From positions 41,776-105,775 of the forward strand of contig CACWNV010000018.1 of NCBI GenBank assembly GCA_902762325.1: a stretch of DNA of 64,000 bases, given 5' to 3'. The position numbers were made by a program, and so were the translations under genes. Origin of the DNA: an uncultured Prevotellaceae bacterium (GTDB taxonomy: Bacteria > Bacteroidota > Bacteroidia > Bacteroidales > Bacteroidaceae). Shown piece after piece: positions 42,546 through 52,873 of the stretch (position 1 is the stretch's first letter; every line of letters starts with the position of its first letter). Under the pieces are notes generated by a model. The model saw nothing but the letters and a program-made list of their open reading frames with translations. It searched no databases and had not been told where the DNA came from.

Positions 42546-44771
42546 TTAATATATGATTTTACGTGTTTCTTTTGTTCCATTGCTATTGGTTAACACTTGA
42601 ATGTTAATCCCCTTCTGCAAGTTAGATAGTTTCATTCCCTGTATAGAGTAATACTTACTTGAGATATTACAATCTGATACGGAACTAATGCCATTGTCTA
42701 CTTTCTTCACTTCACCCGAAATAGAAACATTGGCAATGGCTATCTGCTTACTGCTTCCCAATTTATAGATGTTAAAAGAAAGACTGTTCGTCCCTTCAGA
42801 TGATGATATGTTATTAATATCTTTGCTGAAGGTCGTGTAATTGTTATTACGCTCAGGTTTAATAGCTTCTTCGATAAGCCATTTTCCTTTGTCATTCTTC
42901 CAGAAGACATCAAGGAGTCCGCCATCTGTACCAATGCGGGCAGCTAAAAAAGAAATGTTCTTCGGACGGAAGAAATAACCTTCGCTCATGTTAATGTTAA
43001 AAGAAATGGCATTGTCATCATTGGATGAGGCTTCATTATCGATTAATGGCTGGATAGAGGTGAAGCGGATGTTATTAAGAGTTCTCCTTTCTTTATAGAT
43101 GAGATTCTTGCCTAAGGTAACGCTATTGTTAGAAATCATGGGACTGATATTCCCTGAATACTCGGCAGTCTGTCCCTCTGTTCCTTCTCCGAAAGGCCAT
43201 ACTACAGTTCCACTTCCAGTTGTTATCATTCCTGGCTCATTTGTATCTTCTGGTTTCACTACTTCCTCTATTTCTCCCAACACTTCACCATCCTTGTTAC
43301 CGTTAGTAGTTATTTCAGAGACGATGCCATTCATGTATTTCTCAAGGTTGGTATAACCGTCGGAATCGGTTATGTTACCGTCGGAAGAATCATTCGGGTT
43401 CAGTCCATTTGCTTTTTCCCAATCATCAGGCATACCGTCTCCATCAGTATCTTTTAATGCCGTTGCACTATTTAAGACAGGCCATGCATCCCAGTCACTA
43501 TCAGCATTGGCTGGTTTGTTGTCGTCTTGAGAATTAACCATTCCTTTAGCCAGTCCTGTTCCGGTATATGTAGCAACACCATTTCGAGTGTCTGCAATCA
43601 TCAGCTCATCAAAAGAGTCTCTGTGTAGACATGCCCCTGCATAGGCTAAAACTTTCTCGTATGCTTTTTCGGCTGAATGTGTTGTCGTATAAATAAATTG
43701 GATTGGTTGATTAAGCTTTATAGTATCCTTCACGGTCTCATTGTATAATCCGTCGTTGTCAGATGCTGTAATTTGATTATAGATACCAAATGTCCAGTTA
43801 TCGTTAGTCACGTCACTCCATTTTGAATTGACATTGCCATTGACATAATACTTCCCCCACAGATGTAAGGCGGGAGCGTACGCCGGATAAGATTCGACAT
43901 ACGACTGGGTTCGGATGCCTAACCCAGCTATGCGTTTTTGGTAATTCTCTTTTCTTGCTAATGTTGCGGGACCAGGTTTATAATAGTTGTTTACTATATT
44001 AACGTGCATTCCTTCTCCACCATAACAGCCGTTGCCTCCGTAGTTGTAAATCACATTGTTACGCATGTCCATTCGTTCGTCGAGCTGTGTTGTAGGACGC
44101 GGACCTAACCTTGGTGTCCGACTCCCATGGTGAACGAGCAGGTTGTGATGGAATGATGCCCCGCTTCCTCCCCAGTTGCCTCCATATCCATGCGCTCCTT
44201 TGGAGTGGCCTGCATTAACGAGGCTTTGCGCTACTAAACACCATTGCACAGTTGTATTCTTGTTTCCTAAAACGGAGAGACATTCGTCAATGCTCCAGCT
44301 GACAGAACAATGGTCAATCATCCAGTCTTTTTGGTCGAAGCCACCGAATCCGTCCCATCCGTCAGCGCCATTTACCTTTACGTTCTTATTGCCTAAGCGG
44401 AATCGCATGTATCTGACAATCACATTGTTTCCGTTAATGCTGCAAGGGTAGTCGGCTATACATATACCATCACCAGGGGCTGTCTGTCCAGCAATGGTCG
44501 TATTGCTACCAATACTTAAAGAAGAAGAAAGGTGAATCGTCCCTGACACATCAAAGACTATTGTCTTGGCACCACTTTGAGATAAAGCCCAGCGCAATGA
44601 ACCGTTGCCGGAGTCATTCAAATTGGTTACATGAAACACTTTTCCTCCACGTCCACCACTAACATAACGTCCGAAACCCTCAGCTCCGGGAAAGGCTGGC
44701 GTTTTTTCCTGTGCGAAGACAAATGCTGAAATTAAAAGAGTAATACTAACTATTATGGGTTTAAGTCTCAT
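42546..44771 (-). CDS. PL1-type pectate lyase with T9SS-like tail
   Basis: A 741-residue exported protein with signal peptide MRLKPIIVSITLLISAFVFA (chosen start; longer frames to 44903 add unrelated residues). The beta-helix lyase region (about 22-400) has FPGAEGFGRYVSGGRGG, VFHVTNLNDSGNGSLRWAL, FDVSGTI, WMIDHCSVSWSIDECLS and HGSRTPRLGPRP with the catalytic Arg region, matching Bacteroidetes PL1 pectate lyases. DTDGDGMPDDWE (about 445-460) is a calcium-binding thrombospondin-3-type loop. A beta-sandwich module follows (about 520-690), and the end KYYSIQGMKLSNLQKGINI is a T9SS-type tail. It would cleave homogalacturonan by beta-elimination. Confidence 0.9.
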   Translation of the reverse strand: MRLKPIIVSITLLISAFVFAQEKTPAFPGAEGFGRYVSGGRGGKVFHVTNLNDSGNGSLRWALSQSGAKTIVFDVSGTIHLSSSLSIGSNTTIAGQTAPGDGICIADYPCSINGNNVIVRYMRFRLGNKNVKVNGADGWDGFGGFDQKDWMIDHCSVSWSIDECLSVLGNKNTTVQWCLVAQSLVNAGHSKGAHGYGGNWGGSGASFHHNLLVHHGSRTPRLGPRPTTQLDERMDMRNNVIYNYGGNGCYGGEGMHVNIVNNYYKPGPATLARKENYQKRIAGLGIRTQSYVESYPAYAPALHLWGKYYVNGNVNSKWSDVTNDNWTFGIYNQITASDNDGLYNETVKDTIKLNQPIQFIYTTTHSAEKAYEKVLAYAGACLHRDSFDELMIADTRNGVATYTGTGLAKGMVNSQDDNKPANADSDWDAWPVLNSATALKDTDGDGMPDDWEKANGLNPNDSSDGNITDSDGYTNLEKYMNGIVSEITTNGNKDGEVLGEIEEVVKPEDTNEPGMITTGSGTVVWPFGEGTEGQTAEYSGNISPMISNNSVTLGKNLIYKERRTLNNIRFTSIQPLIDNEASSNDDNAISFNINMSEGYFFRPKNISFLAARIGTDGGLLDVFWKNDKGKWLIEEAIKPERNNNYTTFSKDINNISSSEGTNSLSFNIYKLGSSKQIAIANVSISGEVKKVDNGISSVSDCNISSKYYSIQGMKLSNLQKGINIQVLTNSNGTKETRKIIY

Positions 44772-44840
44772 AGAACTATAATTGGTTTTAAATAGTTTAT
44801 GTGTTATCATGTTTCCACTTGACAATACATTGGAAAAACA

Positions 44841-44877
44841 AAAATTGTGGGACGACAAATTGTCGCCCCACAATTTA
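44841..44877 (-). terminator. Intra-PUL hairpin, terminator-like, between DUF5123 and pectate lyase genes
   Basis: A 17-bp stem with one mismatch (44842-44858 pairing with 44860-44876, core TTGTGGG/CCCACAA) is followed on the minus strand by TTTTTGTTTTTCC. It lies 15 bases past the DUF5123 stop. No TAnnTTTG promoter is visible between it and the lyase start, so it probably acts as an attenuator or an mRNA 3'-end stabiliser. Confidence 0.75.
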
Positions 44878-44890
44878 ATACCATATATTA

Positions 44891-46573
44891 TTAAGGTAAC
44901 CAACGTGGATCACCTACCTTTGCCTTGATGGCATCGGAGTTGATGAGTGTATAGTCACCTGGCATCAGATCGCCTTCCGGGTTAGGATTCTTGAACGTAC
45001 CCTTGGTGTCGGTTGACAGAGTAGTACCACTTAATGGATTGTTAGGAGTACCGTCATCCTTTTGTGCCCAGATTAAGTCGCTGGTAAAGAACACATTGTC
45101 AGTAGTAGGAACAACCGTTCCACTCCATCCTTTAATGCCTTCCTGAGGTTTGGTGTGAACTTCACCACAAGAACCGTAGATGCAGTTCTTAATAGTGATG
45201 CCACCTTTCCACTCACTCTCCTGCAGTTCTATGAGGGCTCTGCTTGCTCCGGCAAAGTAGGCGAAGGTACAATTCTCGATAATGGCAGTACCACATGGAA
45301 TGTCCTTGCTCTTTGTGTTCACGAACAGACGAACGCAGTTAGCAAAGGTTGAATTGGTAACCTTGATGTTCTTGATGCAAGCACCGTTATTATCGACGTT
45401 GGTGATTCCGTAGCCACCAATGTATTCAAAGATACAGTCATCGGCGATGAAATTCTCTACAGCATTTGTTGAGCGGATACGTAAGACACCGCGCTTGTAG
45501 CGCACTTCACAACTCTTGAGCGAGATGGTGCCGATTGTGGCATCGCTCTGTGGGTTGAAGAGGTAAGTGCCACCGTAGTTGCCGTCAGTCTTAGGTTTGC
45601 TCTCATCATCGGTGAATGTTACTTTCTCGAAAGAGATACCTCCCAGATTAACACCATTGGCAAGATCGAAGTTGCCGGTTACATTCCAAATAGCATTACC
45701 CTTCAGGGTCAAGCCAGTAACGAACTTGATAGTTCCTTTGGTTGTAGGCAGCTTCACTGTTTCCAGACGATAGTTCATACCGCCTTGCAAGATGATGTTG
45801 ATGTCTTTGTCGGGATACAGAGTAACAACAGAGTCGATGTTATTGGTGTTGATCCACTTCAGACTCTCTTTCTCATTCAGTCCGCGGAGGTCGACAACCT
45901 CGCCGTTGTAGCTCTCAGAAGCCACAGTCGTAATGCGCTTCTTACCTTGATAAGCATCATTGAGATAAGCCTCAACCCGATAGGTTGTTCTTGGTGCAAG
46001 ATTGCCAATGATTTTTTCGGCGGCTTCATTATCTGCATCTGTTACGTCAACTTCACCAATCACCTCGTTGTCATCATCTTTAATAATACGAAGTTTGTCG
46101 TATCTAACACCTTTTGCCCATTTGATGCGAGCTTGGATGTCAATGATGTCGGTTGTAGATGGAGTAATCAGAGATGTCGGGAAGTCCAAAGTCGTTGTTG
46201 TCATTGTAAATGCCTTTGAACTAAGTCCCGTCTTGGTACTTGATGAACTGATGCTGATATTATACTCCTTATCATACTGTAAATTATCGAAGCGGCAGAT
46301 TGTTGTGTCAGTTGTAATCTCACGGGTATCGCTACCATCGTTTGCTTCAATCTTAACAATATATTGGTCAGCACTTGTGTACTTGTCCCATTTGATAGTC
46401 ATATACGGAGAGTTATTGGCATCAAGTCCATGCTCAATATTATCATCCTCATTGATAATGGGGCGGAAGAGAGCATCGGCATTGGGCAGGTCATCGTCGT
46501 CACAACTGACGAATGTTCCTAATCCCATCGTAATTGCCGATAGCAGCAAAAATGATTTAATTATCTTTTTCAT
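44891..46573 (-). CDS. Surface lipoprotein of DUF4957/DUF5123 type (SusE/F position)
   Basis: A 560-residue lipoprotein with lipobox VSCDDDD (Cys24, then acidic surface-export residues). Residues about 50-225 contain two Fn3-like modules (KWDKYTSADQYIVKIEA; ARIKWAKGVRYDKLRII). Residues 230-540 form a right-handed beta-helix-like region with repeats such as LKSCEVRYKRGVLRIRS and IENCTFAYFAGASRALIEL, as in DUF4957/DUF5123 proteins of pectin PULs. It probably binds pectin at the surface. It starts 26 bases after the susD stop. Confidence 0.82.
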   Translation of the reverse strand: MKKIIKSFLLLSAITMGLGTFVSCDDDDLPNADALFRPIINEDDNIEHGLDANNSPYMTIKWDKYTSADQYIVKIEANDGSDTREITTDTTICRFDNLQYDKEYNISISSSSTKTGLSSKAFTMTTTTLDFPTSLITPSTTDIIDIQARIKWAKGVRYDKLRIIKDDDNEVIGEVDVTDADNEAAEKIIGNLAPRTTYRVEAYLNDAYQGKKRITTVASESYNGEVVDLRGLNEKESLKWINTNNIDSVVTLYPDKDINIILQGGMNYRLETVKLPTTKGTIKFVTGLTLKGNAIWNVTGNFDLANGVNLGGISFEKVTFTDDESKPKTDGNYGGTYLFNPQSDATIGTISLKSCEVRYKRGVLRIRSTNAVENFIADDCIFEYIGGYGITNVDNNGACIKNIKVTNSTFANCVRLFVNTKSKDIPCGTAIIENCTFAYFAGASRALIELQESEWKGGITIKNCIYGSCGEVHTKPQEGIKGWSGTVVPTTDNVFFTSDLIWAQKDDGTPNNPLSGTTLSTDTKGTFKNPNPEGDLMPGDYTLINSDAIKAKVGDPRWLP

Positions 46574-46599
46574 GTTTTTTATCTTTAATGGGTTATTGA

Positions 46600-48792
46600 T
46601 TACCAGTTCTCTGTGATAATAGTTGCAACATCAACATTAATTCCTTCTCCCATTTGTGTGGAATTGAAGCAGTAACCATCGTTGTTCAGCACTGAGCTGG
46701 CATTAAGGGTCGTGATACCAATAGGCAGAATGTAAGGAACAATGCCATTGCCTTTCAGTGCACCATTGGAGTAGCCACGATAAAGACGTGTAGCGTAGTC
46801 ACTTGCCTGATACTTATCAGTACGTGTAACACCTGACGGTTCTTTACCTTTTATAATAGTGAATGTAATGTTGTTTGGAGCAGTACCCAGGTCATAGGTC
46901 ACTTTTACTTCTTCTGTTACAGGATCTTTTTCTTCTTTCTTCGTTCCGCTTGTTCCATAATCAGTACCTTTATAAGAATAGGTACGAGTACGCTTGATTA
47001 ACTGAGAACCCCAGTTTACAGAACTCCATCCGTCACCGGTCAATGCAGCATCATCTAAATCAGCCTGATACTTAGTGTTATACCACTTAATATCAGTTCT
47101 TGTATTATTCTTTCCTGTCTTCATGTACCACAGCTTGTTTGCCCAATTTGCATAGTTGCGTACTTCAGGATACTCCTTCAGAATCGAAGCCAGAGCTGCA
47201 TCATCCTTTTCGATGTCAGCATAGTAGTTGTTGATACCCCAGCAGAGCATGGTACGCATGGCTTGTTCAATCTTCTGAGCATACAGATTCCAGCGAACAA
47301 GGTCAAACTTGCGCAAACCTTCACCGCCAAACTCCCATGCACGCTCGTTAACAATGGCATTGAAGAATGCTTCTTTTGATCCCAGGTTGTTTACGTAGTT
47401 TGTTACTTGCTCAGCATAGTTGTTTGCACCGGCAAAAGCACGTGCACGTACTTTCATAAGGGCATCTTTAGCTATTGCAGTAGGACCGTTCAGTTCATTT
47501 TCTGCCTCAGCGAGCATCAACAGGATATCAGACCAGCGCATCAATGGGAAATTGATACCAGTTCCTTTAGAAGAGTCTTTTCCTAATTCTTTTGCGGCGA
47601 GAGAGCGGTCCCATTTACCAACCTTAATTGATGTGGCTGCGGCAGCTCTAACGGTGTCGGCATTATGATCATAGTTAGCACAGGTAATCTCACGACGGTA
47701 GTCACCATCAGCAAATGACATGTAATAGGAAGGAGTCAGACCGACCTGAATAGTTGTGTTACCATTCGAGCAACCGGAGTTAGTAACACCGATACTCCAA
47801 CCCACGTCACCACCGTAGTTTTGTACAAATGCAACTTCAGCAAGCACCTCAGAGTTGTTTACAACAGTGTAGTTCATCTCGTTTTGGAATGCTGTATAGA
47901 AGTCGGGGTTCAGTTCACGTGGCTTCAGTTGGATGATCTTCTGGCAGTAATCTTTGGCCATCTGTACATAGTCGTTATGTGAGCTGGCAGTTACCGTTGC
48001 ACCGCTAAGATTCTTGTATGTAACAGTCAATGAGTCGGCAGTAACATCCAGATAGTCGTCTGCACGTTTCATCGTACCGTCAACGGTCAGTCCGTAACCG
48101 GCACGGAACAGAGCAAGGCGGGCAATAAGACCAATGGCAAAGTCACGGCTCATGCGTTCAATACCGCCCGTGTTGACATCGCTCCATTTCATGTTTGGCT
48201 CGATGTCCACCAGCTGCTGAAGGCAACGGCTGTAGATGACATTCTTGTCTGTGCGAGGTTTGTCAATGACATCACCCCACTTGGCTGCCTCGTCATAATA
48301 GGGAACATCTCCCCAAAGACCACACATAAGATAGTAGCGGAAAGCTTTCAGACAGGTGGCTTCACCTTTAATCTGCTGCATTTCATCCTGCTTGCCAATA
48401 GAGCTGTTGTCAATACCGGCGCGAACCTGATTGGCACGTTCTATTGCTTGCAGGTTGTTGTTCCATGCATTATAGACATCATTGAATCCTGTGATGGCAG
48501 GAGCCTGCAAAGACCAAACGGCACGGCGGTCGCTGGCAGGGACACCAGCTTGAGGAACTTCTGCCTCAACATCGGTGTTCTGCATCCATACACCACACAT
48601 ACGGGATGTATACGGGTCTTCACAGAATAATACATATACACCATTAATGGCGTTTGTTGCAAACTCTGTTGAGGAATATGCCATTGACTGGTCCATCTGT
48701 GATGGTGACGAAACATCGAGTGTATCATTGCACGATGCTAACGTCAATGCCCCTACAGCTGCTAATGCTATATATTTATTCTTAAGTTTCAT
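46600..48792 (-). CDS. SusD/RagB-type glycan-binding lipoprotein (pectin PUL)
   Basis: A 730-residue lipoprotein, long for SusD. MKLKNKYIALAAVGALTLAS ends in a lipobox with Cys21 followed by NDTLDVSSPSQMD. The start at 48792 gives a proper signal; an ATG 21 bases up adds MYKEIKN. SusD motifs include EFATNAINGVYVLF, GEATCLKAFRYYLMCGLWGDVPYY (TPR region), LLMLAEAENELNG and NERAWEFGGEGLRKFDLVRWN. It would cap the SusC pore encoded 31 bases upstream. The ligand is inferred to be pectic from the neighbouring pectate lyase. Confidence 0.95.
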   Translation of the reverse strand: MKLKNKYIALAAVGALTLASCNDTLDVSSPSQMDQSMAYSSTEFATNAINGVYVLFCEDPYTSRMCGVWMQNTDVEAEVPQAGVPASDRRAVWSLQAPAITGFNDVYNAWNNNLQAIERANQVRAGIDNSSIGKQDEMQQIKGEATCLKAFRYYLMCGLWGDVPYYDEAAKWGDVIDKPRTDKNVIYSRCLQQLVDIEPNMKWSDVNTGGIERMSRDFAIGLIARLALFRAGYGLTVDGTMKRADDYLDVTADSLTVTYKNLSGATVTASSHNDYVQMAKDYCQKIIQLKPRELNPDFYTAFQNEMNYTVVNNSEVLAEVAFVQNYGGDVGWSIGVTNSGCSNGNTTIQVGLTPSYYMSFADGDYRREITCANYDHNADTVRAAAATSIKVGKWDRSLAAKELGKDSSKGTGINFPLMRWSDILLMLAEAENELNGPTAIAKDALMKVRARAFAGANNYAEQVTNYVNNLGSKEAFFNAIVNERAWEFGGEGLRKFDLVRWNLYAQKIEQAMRTMLCWGINNYYADIEKDDAALASILKEYPEVRNYANWANKLWYMKTGKNNTRTDIKWYNTKYQADLDDAALTGDGWSSVNWGSQLIKRTRTYSYKGTDYGTSGTKKEEKDPVTEEVKVTYDLGTAPNNITFTIIKGKEPSGVTRTDKYQASDYATRLYRGYSNGALKGNGIVPYILPIGITTLNASSVLNNDGYCFNSTQMGEGINVDVATIITENW

Positions 48793-48823
48793 ATTCTTAA
48801 TCTCTTTATACATTATTATATTG

Positions 48824-51800
48824 TTATAATGTTACATTAACACCGAACGTGAATGAGCGGCTCTTTGGATAAGATGAGAAGTCGATACCAGGAGTAAGAC
48901 CAGAATAGCTGCTGTTACGAACATAAGAGCTGACTTCCGGGTCATAGCCAGGATAACTTGTGATACAGAACAGGTTGGCACCTGTCACATAGAAACGCAG
49001 ACGCTGAACTCCAAACTTTGTTGTCAGCTGCTTCGGAAGCGTATAACCAACGGTTACGCTCTGCAGACGCAGGAATGAAGCATCATCCATAGCCCAATCG
49101 GTAGGTACGACAACGGCATCACCAGTTGAGAACGGGCTCCATATAGATTTTGCTGCTTTTCCGTTTCCACCTTCATTCCAGTAGGCAAGTTCATCAAGAG
49201 TTCTCAGCAATGTACCTGTTTCCGGGTTCATGTAAGAATAGGCACTACTCTGATTCATGGTGTTACGCATGTTAGGATAGGTACCTGCACGATAACGAGA
49301 ACTGGTTTGAATCTTGTTAGCATTGTAAATGTCATTACCAACTGTGAATGTGAAATTCATGTTGAAATCGAAATCATATACGGTACCACTAAAGCCGAAA
49401 CCTCCCATGAAGTCAGCGTTCGTGTCACCAATTACGGTAATATCGTTCGTGTCAACAACACCGTCACCATTCAGGTCGACCAGTTTCATGGTTCCCGGAC
49501 GGATACCGATACGTCCGCCAAGTAATGCAGTTGTAGGAACACCGTCTTTTAACTTATAAGTATTGGTTCCCTCATCGAAACTCTCGAAGTCAGCCGTGGT
49601 ATAGTATCCGGCAGTCTTCCATCCATAAACCAGACCAATAGGATCGCCTACACGTACGATATAGTCCTGCTGGTTCTTATTATCAGTACTAGCCCATCCA
49701 GATGGGAAGGTCATCTGTTGGATTCCCTCAGCAAGGCTCTTAACATTCGACTTGTCGAAACCGATATTGAAGTTTGCATTCAGACTGAAATTCTTCTTCT
49801 GAATGATGGCAGCATTCAAGGTCAGTTCAACACCCTTGTTGCTGGTAGAAGCAGAGTTCTCATATACTGACTTGTAACCAGGGGCAGCAATAGCATGACT
49901 GATCAGCAGATCGTCGGTGCTATTCCAATAGAAATCAAGGTTACCGCTAATGCGCTCACGGAAGAAACCGAAATCGAGACCGATGTTACGTGTTGTACGT
50001 TTCTCCCATGTGATGTATGGGTTAGCCAGTACATCGGTAACAGCCAATCCGGTATTGGGAACTTCGCCGACTCCGTAAGCCTTTGAACCAGACAGGTATT
50101 GATAGAGCTGCTGGAATGTATTGTTGCTGATCTTGTTGTTACCAACTTTACCGTATGACAAACGAAGCTTCAGGTTTGATAACCACTTCTGTGCACCTTT
50201 CATCCAACTCTCTTCAATAATACGCCATGATGCGGCAGCTGCAGGGAAGAAACCCCATTGATGTCCATGAGCGAACTTCGAACTACCATCTTCACGGAAA
50301 GTCACGGTGAGCAGATAGCGGTCGAGTAGGGTGTAGTTGATACGGCCGAAGAAAGAAATCGTGTTGTCCTGGGCATTCTCAAAACTACGTGTCTGCGCTT
50401 CATTAATCTTACCAGAAGAGAAGTTGGCAAATACTAACTCAGGAGTGTATGCCTTACTGAAATTGTTTCCGGAAAGAACATTATAATCACTTCTGGCAGA
50501 ACGATACTCCTGACCGACCATAACATTGAAATGGTGGATCTTTGCTAACTTCGTGTCGTAGTTGACATTAGCCATCTCACGAATCGTGCGAGTGTTGGTC
50601 TTTTGCCAGTCAGCCAAAGGAAGACCTCCTACGTATGAGGCTTGGGTGGTTGTTGAGCCGTACCAGTTCTTAACCTCATTGAATCCATAGTCATAACCGC
50701 CTTCAAGATGAGCCTTCAGACCTTTAAGAGGAGTCTTCCAGTCGAGTGCTGCATTGAATTTGAATGAACGGTTATTACGACGACGCCAGTATTGCTCTGA
50801 TTGCTCAGAAAGTGACATGTTGCTTCGGTTGTATTCCTCGATTTCTTCGTCAGACATCTGAGAGAAATCAGGGGTGATGAAGCCGGAGAGACCCTTAGTA
50901 GCCACTGAATAGATAGCCTGCTCAGTACGTACTTTGTAAGTTCCACCCTGTGTACCTTGTCCATTAGCAATCTGGTCGGTGACACTGGCCTTCAAAGAGA
51001 ATGCCAAGTTCTTTGAGATGTCATGATTCAGCTTAAACATGAATGCATAACGACTGAAGTCATTATTAACCATCAGACCGCCATTGTAGTCGTATGTGCC
51101 AGAGAGAGAGAACTTTGTCTTCTCTGTACCACCATTCAAGCTGACGTTGTGGCTTTGGGAGAGTACGTTCTGACCGAACATGTCTTCCTGCCAGTCTATT
51201 GGTTCAATGCTCTTGTAGAGATACAAGTCATCGAAAACACCAAACTGTTTGTAGAAGGAATTCAGTTCACTTGAACCTCCTAAAAGACGATACTCATAAT
51301 TAGACATTACGTAGTCAAAGGTGTCCATTGGTTTAAGACGCTTTGAAACGGTCTTAGTCTGCAAGAAACCGTTATAGTTTATAGTGGTCTTTCCGCCTTT
51401 GGCATTCTTTGTGGTGATTAAGATTACACCGTTTGCCCCCTGTGCACCATAGATGGCTGTTGATGATGCATCCTTCAACACGGTGATGTCCTCGATGTCA
51501 TTAGGTGAAATATCGCTGATGGTTGAGGTCTGGAATCCATCCACAACATACAATGGACTGTTATCACCGGTGATTGAACCTCCACCACGCACGCGGATGA
51601 GAATTTCTGCATCTGGTGAACCGTCGGTGGTTGTAACCTGCACACCAGCCATTTTACCAGTCAAAGCCTCGCTAACATTAGCTACAGGGACTTGCGCCAG
51701 GTCTTGACCTTTTACTGTTGCAACAGAACCGGTTAAGTCTTTTTTGCGAACAGAGCCGTAACCAATGACCACAACGTCATTCAGACTAGTAGCCTCGTCT

Positions 51801-52096
51801 TCGAGGACTACGTTTACACTACTCTTTCCTGCAACATCAACAACTTGATTCTTCATACCTACGTATGAGATAACAATTTTCTTGCTGTTGCCTTTGAGAT
51901 TCAAAGAGAAATTACCGTCAATATCAGTAACAGTACCATTACCAGTCGCACCTTGTTCTTGAACAGTCGCACCGATAATTGGCTCGCCGATATTGTCTGC
52001 AACATTTCCTTTAATCGTCTGCGCTGATAGTGTTCCTACCATAGACAGGCAGAACATAACAAACGCAATTCGAATTTGCTTCAAATTACCAGACAT
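48824..52096 (-). CDS. SusC/RagA-type TonB-dependent transporter (pectin PUL)
   Basis: A 1090-residue outer-membrane transporter: signal peptide (to about residue 25), carboxypeptidase-regulatory-like domain (IKGNVADNIGEPIIGATV), TonB box region LNDVVVIGYGSVRKKDLTGS, plug with GKMAGVQVTTTDGSPDAEI and LYVVDGFQTS, and a beta-barrel ending SFTFGVNVTL. It is the first gene of the PUL, with a complete consensus promoter, unlike the first PUL's SusC. It would import pectic oligosaccharides. Confidence 0.96.
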   Translation of the reverse strand: MSGNLKQIRIAFVMFCLSMVGTLSAQTIKGNVADNIGEPIIGATVQEQGATGNGTVTDIDGNFSLNLKGNSKKIVISYVGMKNQVVDVAGKSSVNVVLEDEATSLNDVVVIGYGSVRKKDLTGSVATVKGQDLAQVPVANVSEALTGKMAGVQVTTTDGSPDAEILIRVRGGGSITGDNSPLYVVDGFQTSTISDISPNDIEDITVLKDASSTAIYGAQGANGVILITTKNAKGGKTTINYNGFLQTKTVSKRLKPMDTFDYVMSNYEYRLLGGSSELNSFYKQFGVFDDLYLYKSIEPIDWQEDMFGQNVLSQSHNVSLNGGTEKTKFSLSGTYDYNGGLMVNNDFSRYAFMFKLNHDISKNLAFSLKASVTDQIANGQGTQGGTYKVRTEQAIYSVATKGLSGFITPDFSQMSDEEIEEYNRSNMSLSEQSEQYWRRRNNRSFKFNAALDWKTPLKGLKAHLEGGYDYGFNEVKNWYGSTTTQASYVGGLPLADWQKTNTRTIREMANVNYDTKLAKIHHFNVMVGQEYRSARSDYNVLSGNNFSKAYTPELVFANFSSGKINEAQTRSFENAQDNTISFFGRINYTLLDRYLLTVTFREDGSSKFAHGHQWGFFPAAAASWRIIEESWMKGAQKWLSNLKLRLSYGKVGNNKISNNTFQQLYQYLSGSKAYGVGEVPNTGLAVTDVLANPYITWEKRTTRNIGLDFGFFRERISGNLDFYWNSTDDLLISHAIAAPGYKSVYENSASTSNKGVELTLNAAIIQKKNFSLNANFNIGFDKSNVKSLAEGIQQMTFPSGWASTDNKNQQDYIVRVGDPIGLVYGWKTAGYYTTADFESFDEGTNTYKLKDGVPTTALLGGRIGIRPGTMKLVDLNGDGVVDTNDITVIGDTNADFMGGFGFSGTVYDFDFNMNFTFTVGNDIYNANKIQTSSRYRAGTYPNMRNTMNQSSAYSYMNPETGTLLRTLDELAYWNEGGNGKAAKSIWSPFSTGDAVVVPTDWAMDDASFLRLQSVTVGYTLPKQLTTKFGVQRLRFYVTGANLFCITSYPGYDPEVSSYVRNSSYSGLTPGIDFSSYPKSRSFTFGVNVTL

Positions 52097-52140
52097 ACAT
52101 TAATATTATTAGATTGTTTGAAAATTATATAATTTTGATA

Positions 52141-52171
52141 CAAAGATAAACAAATTATATTGATATACAAA
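52141..52171 (-). promoter_or_regulatory. Full consensus promoter of the pectin PUL
   Basis: On the minus strand TTTG (52168-52171), 19 bases, then TATCTTTG (52141-52148), about 45 bases upstream of the SusC start. A complete core promoter suggests some basal transcription. Confidence 0.8.
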
Positions 52172-52237
52172 AAATGTAGGCGTTTTTTTTAAAAAAGATA
52201 AAAATGAGCGTAAAGTTATGGATTTCTTCTCTAAATT

Positions 52238-52267
52238 TTTGAGTTCGTATTAATTTACTTAATTTTG
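52238..52267 (+). promoter_or_regulatory. Promoter of msrA
   Basis: TTTG (52238-52241), 18 bases, then TAATTTTG (52260-52267), 28 bases before the msrA start. Confidence 0.7.
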
Positions 52268-52295
52268 CACAGAAGATTGAAACATTGACTATAAT

Positions 52296-52802
52296 ATGAA
52301 AAGTATTTATTTTGCCGGTGGCTGCTTTTGGGGCACAGAGCATTTTTTTAAACAGATTAATGGCGTTGTTGATACCGAGGTAGGGTTTGCTAATGGTGAG
52401 ACAGAGAATCCGACGTATCAGGAAGTCTATACCGATAAGACAGGGTTTGCCGAAACTGTACATGTCGTTTACGATGAGAATATCATAGATTTGAGGTTTT
52501 TGTTGAATATGTTTTTTAAGGCAATTGATCCGACAAGCTTAAATCGGCAGGGACATGATGAGGGAACTCGTTATCGTACAGGTGTCTATTATGTTTCTAA
52601 TGACCAGTTGCCGATAATAGAGGAAGTGTTCAACGAACAACAGGAACTAATTGAAAATCCAATCGTTGTAGAATTGCTCCCCCTAAAGAATTTCTATTGT
52701 GCTGAAGAATATCATCAGGATTATCTGGACAAAAATCCTGATGGCTATTGTCATTTACCAGTCTCTCTTTTTGAATTTGCAAAAAAGGCAAAAATGAAAT
52801 GA
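52296..52802 (+). CDS. msrA: Peptide-methionine (S)-S-oxide reductase MsrA
   Basis: A 168-residue cytoplasmic enzyme. The active-site motif FAGGCFWGTEHFF has the nucleophilic Cys10; GVVDTEVGFANGETENPTYQEVYT and the ending YCAEEYHQDYLDKNPDGYC are typical, with recycling Cys in the C-terminal part. It reduces the S epimer of methionine sulfoxide with thioredoxin. There is no MsrB fusion. A divergent gap of 199 bases separates it from SusC. A small ORF and rpe follow on the same strand without a terminator between. Confidence 0.96.
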   Translation: MKSIYFAGGCFWGTEHFFKQINGVVDTEVGFANGETENPTYQEVYTDKTGFAETVHVVYDENIIDLRFLLNMFFKAIDPTSLNRQGHDEGTRYRTGVYYVSNDQLPIIEEVFNEQQELIENPIVVELLPLKNFYCAEEYHQDYLDKNPDGYCHLPVSLFEFAKKAKMK

Positions 52803-52873
52803 TTTTTTTGTTCTTTTTGTGTAATAAAGTAGGTGATTGTTGCGTTATATCAGTGTACCAATAATTATCGCCT

